The notes under the pieces are model-generated. The model saw only the letters and a list, made by a program, of their open reading frames with translations. It was not told the origin of the DNA and did not search any database. Of a stretch of DNA of 64,000 nucleotides, positions 9,222 to 15,587 are shown piece after piece. The stretch spans positions 1 through 64,000 of the forward strand of contig JAVEDU010000106.1 of NCBI GenBank assembly GCA_030840805.1, in the 5' to 3' direction. The DNA is from Actinomycetota bacterium. GTDB lineage: Bacteria > Actinomycetota > Actinomycetes > Mycobacteriales > HKI-0501. Every line of letters starts with the position of its first letter. The stretch's first letter is position 1. Both the position numbers and the translations under genes were made by a program.

Positions 9222-9361
9222 GTCCGAGAACACGTTAGCCGAGAGGAGAGCATCCATCCTGGCGGCTACGGCGCCGACAACTTATCGAACTGGTCCAGAA
9301 CGCGGCCGACGCTCTGCCCACCATTAGCGCCGCACGTCCCCAGGTCGTCCTTGTGGATGTC
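9222..9361 (+). pseudogene. Relic of a GHKL (HSP90/MutL-like) ATPase N-terminus
   Basis: Just behind the transposase relic, one frame reads 'REHVSREESIHPGGYGADN'; after a single-base loss near 9282 it continues in another frame as 'IELVQNAADALPTISAARP'. Joined, this gives GGYGADNxIELVQNAADAL. This closely matches the start of GHKL ATPases of the sacsin/MORC/MutL-like type, where 'ELVQNAADA' is the N-box that binds Mg-ATP. The rest of the gene (usually several hundred codons) is missing, replaced by the convergent methyltransferase gene. GHKL ATPases of this sort are known partners of cytosine methyltransferases, Vsr and endonucleases in predicted restriction systems. The call rests on one motif, so it is tentative. 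Confidence 0.5.
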
Positions 9362-9388
9362 TGGTTGGCCTCGCCTGCGGCGTCGCCT

Positions 9389-10492
9389 TCACAGAAAAGC
9401 TTTCACATGACGGGCAACGGCAGAGGCCAGGCCCACCGGCACTGCGTTGCCGATCTGCTTTGCGATCTCGATCTTGCTCCCGCACCAGAGGTAGTCCTCC
9501 GGAAAGTCCTGAAGCAGCGAGGCTTCGTAGTGGGTGATCACGCGGTTGACTCGGCGGCGGGGGTTCTCCGCGTCCCACTGCGGGTGCAGGTACTGGCCCT
9601 TCTCAGGCTTGAAGAACTCAGTCCGGATCGTCAGAGAGGGGGCGTCCCAACGCATGCGACCCATGACATCGGTCGTTCCGGTGGGCTTGTTGCGCCAGCA
9701 GTTGGGCAGCAACTCGTCGGGAAGGTCAAAGCGTCCACCGCCTGGGGGCACGCAGTCGTACCGAAGTAGGGACAACTCGCGCGGTTGGCGTCCGAAATGG
9801 AGGTCGCCGCCCTTGAAGACGCCGGGCACGTCGCGGCCGAAGAAGCTGGTCGTCGTCTTGGGTAGTTCGGTGGTGTCGGGACGCTCGGGGAGGCCGTAGA
9901 TGCGCTGGTGCACCGTGCGCCAAGCCAGCTGCCCTGGTCCTGGCACCTTGCCGTGTGTCGGCTCCGGGAGCGGGATCGGGCCGATCCGGGAGCCGATGAC
10001 GATGGCTCGGGGTCGGCGCTGGGCAACACCGTGGTCAGCGGCCAGCAACACGCCGTGGCTCAGCACGTAGTCCTTGATCATGCCGTGGTCGGCCTCGTCG
10101 AGCAGGAGCTGGAACTCGCTGCTCTTACGGAAGCGCTCGACATTCTCGATCACGAATACCTTCGGTCGCGCCGTGACGACGAACCGCAGGTACTCCTTCC
10201 ACAGCTTGTTGCGGGGATCGTCCACGTCCTTGCTGCCCAGGTTGGAGAACCCCTGGCACGGTGGGCCGCCGATCACCACGTCGACGTCGGGGATCTGGTC
10301 CTCGGCGACGTCGGCGACGTCACCCCAGATGGTGTGAGACTCCCCGAAGTTGGCCGCGTACGTTGCGGCCGCGTGCAGGTTCCACTCGACAGCGAGCTTG
10401 GACTCGAACCCTTCGGAGGCGAAACCTGCGGTCATACCCCCGCAGCCGGCAAACAGGTCGATCATCGACCACGGTGATGTCACGAGAGACAT
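9389..10492 (-). CDS. DNA (cytosine-5)-methyltransferase of a type II restriction-modification system
   Basis: Transfers a methyl group from S-adenosylmethionine to C5 of cytosine in a specific site. Protein of 367 aa with all main motifs in order: I 'DLFAGCGG' at 12-19, IV 'GGPPCQGFS' with catalytic Cys79, VI 'ENVERF', VIII 'QRRPRAIVIG', a variable target-recognition region, and X 'QIGNAVPVGLA' at the end. The ATG at 10492 has GGAGG nine bases upstream, which rejects the longer frame to 10597. It is on the same strand as the NgoMIV-like endonuclease 577 bp upstream, so the two form a likely pair; the site would then be GCCGGC. Codon use is less GC-biased than the surrounding genes, suggesting transfer. 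The Vsr at 3.1 kb would repair its deamination products. Confidence 0.93.
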   Translation of the reverse strand: MSLVTSPWSMIDLFAGCGGMTAGFASEGFESKLAVEWNLHAAATYAANFGESHTIWGDVADVAEDQIPDVDVVIGGPPCQGFSNLGSKDVDDPRNKLWKEYLRFVVTARPKVFVIENVERFRKSSEFQLLLDEADHGMIKDYVLSHGVLLAADHGVAQRRPRAIVIGSRIGPIPLPEPTHGKVPGPGQLAWRTVHQRIYGLPERPDTTELPKTTTSFFGRDVPGVFKGGDLHFGRQPRELSLLRYDCVPPGGGRFDLPDELLPNCWRNKPTGTTDVMGRMRWDAPSLTIRTEFFKPEKGQYLHPQWDAENPRRRVNRVITHYEASLLQDFPEDYLWCGSKIEIAKQIGNAVPVGLASAVARHVKAFL

Positions 10493-11069
10493 GCTAGAGA
10501 GCACCTCCGACAATCTATCGCCGGCACGCCGTTGCTCTCTTGTGAAGCCCAGCACGGGCGGGCCCCGTCGGCGGTCGTCACGGGCAACGAGACGCACCGC
10601 CGCCCAGCACGCTGTCAGTGGCTCATCGCGAAGGAATCGCGGCGGCGGGCGGGGCAGTCGTCAGGGTTGGGGGTGACGCATCCAGTCCCTGAAGGTGCCC
10701 TCGCCAACCCTGGGTCAGACCTGGCTTCATTCGCCCGCAGCCGTCTGAACGACGAGCGCCCGGATCTGAAGATGGTCGCGAGTGGCACCTGAAGATGTTC
10801 GCCCAGTACTCGCGCCTTCGCGTGCCGAGAGCACTCGACCGCAACGGTCGGGTGGACGCTGAGGTATTGGACGAGGTCCACAATCGACTCGACGGGGCAC
10901 GGACTGCAGACGACCTCGTAAAGGGCTCGAGCCGTGCCATCGAGTCGTACATGGGCACGGTTGACTGGCTCTTTCCGAACAGACGCATCCGCCCCGTTGA
11001 GGGTATGGTCACGCTGCCTCGGAACTTCCGAGCCGCGCGCTCGCGCCACGGTCGGAGGGCCGCGCCCCC
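10493..11069. other. 577-bp stretch without a recognised gene, between methyltransferase and endonuclease
   Basis: No open frame here matches a family I know. It contains the methyltransferase ribosome site (GGAGG about 10502-10506) and one plausible plus-strand frame, described separately, that runs on to 11106 and so overlaps the endonuclease 3' end on the other strand. The stretch could hold a control or regulatory gene of the restriction system, or the eroded end of another component. Its composition is less GC-rich than the flanking core genes. Confidence 0.4.
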
Positions 11070-11106
11070 TCACCATCTCGCAATCGTGTCTGCGAGCACG
11101 GAGTAG
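10795..11106 (+). CDS. Uncharacterised ORF, possibly a gene remnant
   Basis: Open frame of 103 codons starting at ATG 10795; the same frame is open further upstream to 10693. The part '...RVDAEVLDEVHNRLDG' and 'SSRAIESYMGTVDWLFP' reads like real protein, with a helical, acidic stretch and GC-rich third positions. The last 25 or so residues turn Arg/His-rich and look random. It runs antisense to the tail of the endonuclease gene by 37 bases. I do not recognise a family. It could be the C-terminus of a lost component of the restriction island, joined to noise, or chance. No ribosome site is evident. Confidence 0.25.
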   Translation: MFAQYSRLRVPRALDRNGRVDAEVLDEVHNRLDGARTADDLVKGSSRAIESYMGTVDWLFPNRRIRPVEGMVTLPRNFRAARSRHGRRAAPPHHLAIVSASTE

Positions 11107-11828
11107 TCCAGAAGTCTTCGCTGCCCGACACATTCGTTCCACGCGGCTACTTGATCTTCATTGCCGTACTCGTCTACTGACGCGGCCAGTGCGTCGAATG
11201 CGATGTGGTACACGGCATCGACCTCGCCCGTCCCTCGTGCGATGGACGCCAATCTGGAGGGCAGCGGCTCCGCGGTGACGGTGACCAGATGTGGCTGCCT
11301 CCCGCGTCTATGCCGAATCATCTGGTTGCACTCGTGCCGGATGTTCTGGACGCGGTCGCTGCGGATGGTCCATTTACACGAGATCGCGGCATGCAGGAAA
11401 GGATGCGGGTCCAGGGCTGATGCGGGGGAGATCCCGACAGTGACATCCGGCTTGATCAAGTAGTCCCGCCCGATGGTCACCCTCAGGTCTGGGTGCTGCC
11501 GGACCAAAACGTCAATCTCGGCGAGGTGGGAATACTGGGCGAAGCCGGTGATGATCTTGCCGCGTCCGACCTCCCAGCTCTTCCGAGGGTCGAGAAGAGG
11601 CAGCGCGGCAGCCAGATCGTCGCGCACACACACCTCTAGCGGTCCGCCAGGATCTTGGGGTACATCCGAGGGGGCCTCTCGGCCGACACCAAGATTGTCG
11701 AGCATTCCCGCGGCGAGTCGGATCGACTCGGCACTGTCCTTGTCTGCGCAGTTCGGAACCAGACGTCCGCCTGCCTTCGTTCCGGCAACCGGTTTCCAAC
11801 CGAGCAGTTTCGTGGCGAACCGAGACAA
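11070..11828 (-). CDS. NgoMIV-like type II restriction endonuclease (predicted site GCCGGC)
   Basis: Protein of 252 aa strikingly similar, as recalled, to NgoMIV (G^CCGGC), a tetrameric PD-(D/E)XK enzyme. The shared blocks are 'ISCKWTIRSDR', 'GRQPHLVTVTAEPLPSR' and 'ARGTGEVDAVYHIA'. The NgoMIV active-site residues Glu70, Asp140, Lys187 and Glu201 correspond to Glu65, Asp128 (in 'IKPDVTV'), Lys152 (in 'SCKW') and Glu166 (in 'IRHE'). The Lys-Glu spacing of 14 is identical; the Asp-Lys spacing is shorter (24 against 47), so one loop is reduced. The start is TTG at 11828, with a clear AGGGGGAG ribosome site six bases upstream on the minus strand. The gene looks intact, unlike the transposase and ATPase relics, and needs the adjacent methyltransferase to protect the host. 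Confidence 0.88.
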   Translation of the reverse strand: MSRFATKLLGWKPVAGTKAGGRLVPNCADKDSAESIRLAAGMLDNLGVGREAPSDVPQDPGGPLEVCVRDDLAAALPLLDPRKSWEVGRGKIITGFAQYSHLAEIDVLVRQHPDLRVTIGRDYLIKPDVTVGISPASALDPHPFLHAAISCKWTIRSDRVQNIRHECNQMIRHRRGRQPHLVTVTAEPLPSRLASIARGTGEVDAVYHIAFDALAASVDEYGNEDQVAAWNECVGQRRLLDYSVLADTIARW

Positions 11829-12051
11829 CGAGTCTCCCCCTTAGAGCAATCCGCATCCCTTTGAGTTGGTCAGCCTGTCAGATCACAGGGCGGATGCTCG
11901 CGATCTGAGAGCTCGTTCTGTCGGCGATTCGCGGGCCGGTTGTCGGAGTCGTCTCGCCGGAGGTTGAGTGTGGGACGCAGCCCGTCCGTGCACCCCTTGG
12001 CGGGTTGTCGCCCGAACGGGCACTCTGTACGCGGCGGTAGCGGAATCTCCG

Positions 12052-12981
12052 GTGGAGGTGGCGACCACGGACACCGTCGGCCCGGCGGCCGATCACGTGC
12101 AGGCGGAGCTCGGCACCGTCCGCGCGCCCGGGTCCGTCGACGAGCTTCAGCGCCTCCTGCGGGACCGGGCCTATCTCGCCGACCGGGGCCTCGCCACCTC
12201 GATCCTGCTTGCCCTCAGCCTGAACCAGCCGCTCCTCCTCGAGGGCGAGGCCGGCGTCGGGAAGACCGAGGTGGCCAAGGCGCTCAGCTCCGTCTTCGGC
12301 GCGGAGCTCGTCCGCCTCCAGTGCTACGAGGGCATCGACGCCAACCAGGCCTTGTACGAGTGGGACTTCACCCGCCAGCTCCTCTACGCCCGCGCGATCC
12401 AAGAGTCCGGCGATGAAAAAGCAGAGCAGATCTTCAGCCCCCGTTTCCTCCAGGAGCGTCCGCTCCTCAAGGCGCTGCGTCTGGGCGATCGCGCCGTCCT
12501 GCTGATCGACGAGATCGACCGCGCCGACGACGAGTTCGAGGCGTTCCTGCTGGAGGTCCTCTCCGACTTCCAGGTCACGGTCCCGGAGTTGGGGACGATC
12601 CACGCGGAGCGGCCCCCGCTCGTGATCCTCACGAGCAACCGCACCCGGGAGCTTCACGACGCCCTCAAGCGTCGCTGTCTCTATCACTGGATCGACTACC
12701 CGGATCTGCCGCACGAGGTGGAGATCGTGAAGACCCGGGCGCCGGACGTCCCCGACGTGCTCGCCGCGAAGGTCGCGCACGCGGTCGGCCACTTGAGAAA
12801 CATGGACCTGGTCAAGAAGCCGGGCGTCTCCGAGTCGATCACCTGGGCCCGGGCCCTGCAGGTACTCGGCCTCGACGATCTCGACGCCGATGCGGCGGAG
12901 GCGACCCTCGGCTCGGTCCTCAAGGACCACGAGGACCTCGTGGAGGTACGCGAGAACCTGCAGAGGGTGCTCGGTGGATGA
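12052..12981 (+). CDS. coxD: CoxD: MoxR-type AAA+ ATPase for CO dehydrogenase maturation
   Basis: AAA+ chaperone of about 310 aa that, in known cox systems, helps build the sulfur-copper part of the [MoCu] active site of apo-CO dehydrogenase. Walker A is 'GEAGVGKTEVAK', Walker B 'VLLIDEIDRADDEFEAFLLE', sensor 1 'VILTSNRTRELHDALKRR', all typical of the MoxR family. The start is taken at GTG 12052 (or GTG 12058); the open frame reaches 11968, but the upstream part is unlike the family. It is the first gene of a tightly packed operon and overlaps coxE by 8 bases. About 220 bp separate it from the divergent endonuclease gene; this should hold the operon promoter, though I could not pick out clear -35/-10 boxes. 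Confidence 0.9.
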   Translation: MEVATTDTVGPAADHVQAELGTVRAPGSVDELQRLLRDRAYLADRGLATSILLALSLNQPLLLEGEAGVGKTEVAKALSSVFGAELVRLQCYEGIDANQALYEWDFTRQLLYARAIQESGDEKAEQIFSPRFLQERPLLKALRLGDRAVLLIDEIDRADDEFEAFLLEVLSDFQVTVPELGTIHAERPPLVILTSNRTRELHDALKRRCLYHWIDYPDLPHEVEIVKTRAPDVPDVLAAKVAHAVGHLRNMDLVKKPGVSESITWARALQVLGLDDLDADAAEATLGSVLKDHEDLVEVRENLQRVLGG

Positions 12982-14083
12982 CATCGTCCGAGCCCTCACC
13001 GGATTTACCGGAGAACTGCGCCGCGCGGGCCTGAAGGTCGGCGCCGGTCAGCTCATCGCGCTGACCAGGGGCCTCGCGACGCTGGACCCCACCGACCGGC
13101 AGGACCTCTACTGGGCCGGCCTGGCCTGCCTGGTCACCAGGAAAGACGACATCCCGACCTACGACGTCGTCTTCGGCCGGGTGTTCGACGCGGCGGGCCA
13201 GATCACTTTCAGGGTCAGTGGCACGCCGCCTCCGCGCAGCAAGGCGATCGTGGTCCCGCCGCCGGCCCCGCAGCGGCGCGAGGAACGACCGGCCGAAGAC
13301 GACGACACCGGCGGCAAGGCGTCCGACCTGGAGCTCCTCCGGGACAAGGACTTCGCCCGCTACACCGACGAGGAGGCCGCCAGGGCGCGCGAGTTGCTGA
13401 ACGACCTGACGATCACCCCACCGCGGCGGCGATCTCGGCGCACGACAAGGGCCCGCAGGGGCGTCCGGCCGGATCTGCGCCGCGCCCTCCGCGACGTGAT
13501 CCGCCAGGAACACCGCCTCCCGCGGGCGTGGCGCGCGCCGACCACCAGGCCGCGCACGCTGGTCCTGCTCCTCGACATCTCCGGCAGCATGAAGGACTAC
13601 TCCCGGATGCTGCTCCAGTTCGCCCACGTCGTGAGCCGGGGCGACACGCGGGTGGAGGTGTTCTGCTTCGGTACCCGCCTGACCCGGATCACCGGCCAGC
13701 TGGCCGACCGCGACCCGGACGCAGCACTCCGGCGGGCCGCGGCCACAGTCATCGACTGGGACGGCGGTACGCGGATCGGCGAGTCGATCGGCGAGTACAC
13801 CCGGACCTGGGGCCGCCGCTCCGGCTTCCGGGGCGCGGTGACGGTGCTGTGCTCCGACGGCCTGGAGCGCGGCGACCCGGAGCGGCTGGGCCGCGAGATG
13901 CAGCGCCTCCAGCGGCTGAGCCACCAGGTCCTGTGGCTCAACCCGCTGAAGGTGGACCCCCACTACGAGCCCCTCACCCGGGGGATGAAGGCCGCCCTCC
14001 CCGCCGTGAACCTCCTCCTTTCCGGTCACTCCCTCGGCAGCCTGAAGGAGCTCGCCGAAGTACTTGAAATGGCAAAGATGTGA
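12974..14083 (+). CDS. coxE: CoxE: von Willebrand factor A domain protein, CO dehydrogenase maturation
   Basis: Partner of the CoxD ATPase in active-site assembly of CO dehydrogenase. Predicted 369 aa from GTG 12974, which lies inside the last codons of coxD, implying translational coupling. The N-terminal part (about 1-100) matches the CoxE family ('GFTGELRRAGLKVGAGQ'). The middle is a charged, Arg-rich linker. The C-terminal VWA domain has the metal-binding MIDAS residues: 'LLDISGSMKDYS' for DxSxS and 'CSDGLERGDPE' for the distal Asp. VWA and MoxR pairs are known to work together as chaperone and adaptor. The stop is followed by 67 bp and then coxM. Confidence 0.9.
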   Translation: MDDIVRALTGFTGELRRAGLKVGAGQLIALTRGLATLDPTDRQDLYWAGLACLVTRKDDIPTYDVVFGRVFDAAGQITFRVSGTPPPRSKAIVVPPPAPQRREERPAEDDDTGGKASDLELLRDKDFARYTDEEAARARELLNDLTITPPRRRSRRTTRARRGVRPDLRRALRDVIRQEHRLPRAWRAPTTRPRTLVLLLDISGSMKDYSRMLLQFAHVVSRGDTRVEVFCFGTRLTRITGQLADRDPDAALRRAAATVIDWDGGTRIGESIGEYTRTWGRRSGFRGAVTVLCSDGLERGDPERLGREMQRLQRLSHQVLWLNPLKVDPHYEPLTRGMKAALPAVNLLLSGHSLGSLKELAEVLEMAKM

Positions 14084-14150
14084 CCCTGGCCACAGCGGAC
14101 ATCCGGCAGTAGGCTCGGCGGCCCCCGCGTGCACTTGAGGTGGTGTCACG

Positions 14151-15023
14151 ATGTATCCACCGAAATTCGACTACGCCGCCCCGCGCTCCCTGGACGAGGC
14201 TCTGGGCCTTCTCTCGGATCGCGGCGAAGACGTCAAGGTGCTGGCCGGCGGACAGAGCCTCATCCCGATGATGAAGCTCAGGCTCGCCTCGCCCGCAATG
14301 CTGATCGACATCAACCGGCTACCGGGACTGAGCGAGATAGCCGAGTCCGACGGGTACCTGAGGCTCGGCGCCCTCGTCCGGCACAACGACGTCGGCAACT
14401 CCGACCTGGTCTCCCGGCGCAATCCGACGATGGCCGCCGCGGCACCGTGGATCGCGGACCCCATCGTGCGCAACCGCGGCACGGTCTGCGGCGCACTGGC
14501 GCACGCCGACCCGCTCGGCGACTGGGCCTCCGTCATGTTGGCGTGCGACGCCGAGGTCGTCGCCACGAGTGCGTCCGGGCAGCGCACGATCCCGATGCGC
14601 GACTTCATCACCGACGTGTTCACCACGGCGCTCCGCGAGGACGAGCTGCTGACCGAGGTGCGCGTACCGGTGTCCGGCAGCCGCACCGGCGGGGACTACC
14701 AGACGCTGGAACGCAAGGTCGGCGACTACGCCACGGCGGCCGTCGCGACGAGGCTGGACCTCGACGAGGACGGCCGCATCGTCGGTGCCGGAATCGCGCT
14801 CACCTCGGTGTGCTCGATCAACACCAAGGTGACCGAGGCCGAGGCGCTGCTCATCGGTCAGCAGCCGAGCACCGAACTGTTCGTCGAGGCCGCCGAGATC
14901 GCGGCACGGACGGCAACGCCGCAGGACGACGTCCGCGGTCCCGCGGAGTACAAGCGGGACGTGGTCCGGGTGTTCACCCGGCGAGGCCTGGCCACGTCAC
15001 TCGAACTGGCGCAAGCCGGCTGA
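14151..15023 (+). CDS. coxM: CoxM: FAD-binding medium subunit of CO dehydrogenase
   Basis: Medium subunit of 290 aa that passes electrons from the iron-sulfur subunit to the quinone pool or another acceptor. It has the FAD-binding signatures 'LAGGQSLIPMMKLRLA' (about 32-47) and 'TVCGALAHADPLGDWASVMLA' region (the short motif 'ALAHADPLGDW', where many homologues have 'NVAHADPASD'). The C-terminal domain typical of CO dehydrogenase flavoproteins follows from about 180. Start ATG 14151 has a GAGGTGG-like site upstream. The order M-S-L is that of form I CO dehydrogenases; form II operons run S-L-M. Only 16 bp separate it from coxS. Confidence 0.93.
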   Translation: MYPPKFDYAAPRSLDEALGLLSDRGEDVKVLAGGQSLIPMMKLRLASPAMLIDINRLPGLSEIAESDGYLRLGALVRHNDVGNSDLVSRRNPTMAAAAPWIADPIVRNRGTVCGALAHADPLGDWASVMLACDAEVVATSASGQRTIPMRDFITDVFTTALREDELLTEVRVPVSGSRTGGDYQTLERKVGDYATAAVATRLDLDEDGRIVGAGIALTSVCSINTKVTEAEALLIGQQPSTELFVEAAEIAARTATPQDDVRGPAEYKRDVVRVFTRRGLATSLELAQAG

Positions 15024-15039
15024 GCGGAGAGGACCTGAC

Positions 15040-15576
15040 ATGGAAATCACCATGACGGTCAACGGTGTGGCACACAAGGACGACGTGGAGCCCCGGGTCC
15101 TGCTGGCCGATTACCTGCGCACCCGCCTGGGCCTGACCGGCACACACATCGGGTGCGACACCACGAGCTGCGGCGTCTGCACGGTGCTGATGGACGGTAC
15201 GCCGGTGAAGTCGTGCACGGTCTTCGCCGTCCAGGCGGACGATACCGAGATCACCACCGTCGAGGGGCTGAAATCAGCCGACGGGCTGCACCCGATCCAG
15301 AAGGCGTTCAAGCAGGAGCACGGCCTCCAGTGCGGCTTCTGCACCCCCGCGATGATGCTCGTCGGCAAGGCCCTCATCGAGCAGAACCCCGACCCGGACG
15401 AGGATGAGGTCCGCTGGGCGATCTCTGGGAACCTGTGCCGCTGCACCGGGTACGTGAACATCGTCAAGGCGATCCGGGCCGCCGCGGCGGAGTCGCGGGG
15501 CACCGCCGACGAGGGGCCGGCTCTCGTCGACCTGACGAACGAACCGTCCCCCACCGTCTCCGCCCCTGTCGGCTGA
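15040..15576 (+). CDS. coxS: CoxS: [2Fe-2S] small subunit of CO dehydrogenase
   Basis: Small subunit of 178 aa carrying two [2Fe-2S] clusters that relay electrons from the molybdenum site to FAD. The plant-type ferredoxin cluster is bound by cysteines in 'CDTTSCGVCTVLMDG' and the later single Cys in 'VKSCTVFA'. The second, helical-domain cluster is bound by 'QCGFCTPAMML' and 'GNLCRCTGYVNIV'. The protein has an extra C-terminal tail of about 20 residues ('DEGPALVDLTNEPSPTVSAP') that is Pro/Ser-rich and probably disordered. It lies between coxM and coxL in the same operon, with 11 bp to coxL. Confidence 0.95.
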   Translation: MEITMTVNGVAHKDDVEPRVLLADYLRTRLGLTGTHIGCDTTSCGVCTVLMDGTPVKSCTVFAVQADDTEITTVEGLKSADGLHPIQKAFKQEHGLQCGFCTPAMMLVGKALIEQNPDPDEDEVRWAISGNLCRCTGYVNIVKAIRAAAAESRGTADEGPALVDLTNEPSPTVSAPVG

Positions 15577-15587
15577 GGAGCTGGCCC

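Noticed and set aside
8210-9238. An intact 342-residue protein over the IS630 relic
   Set aside because: The frame only matches the transposase at its helix-turn-helix; the DDE residues lie in other frames, so the gene is broken.
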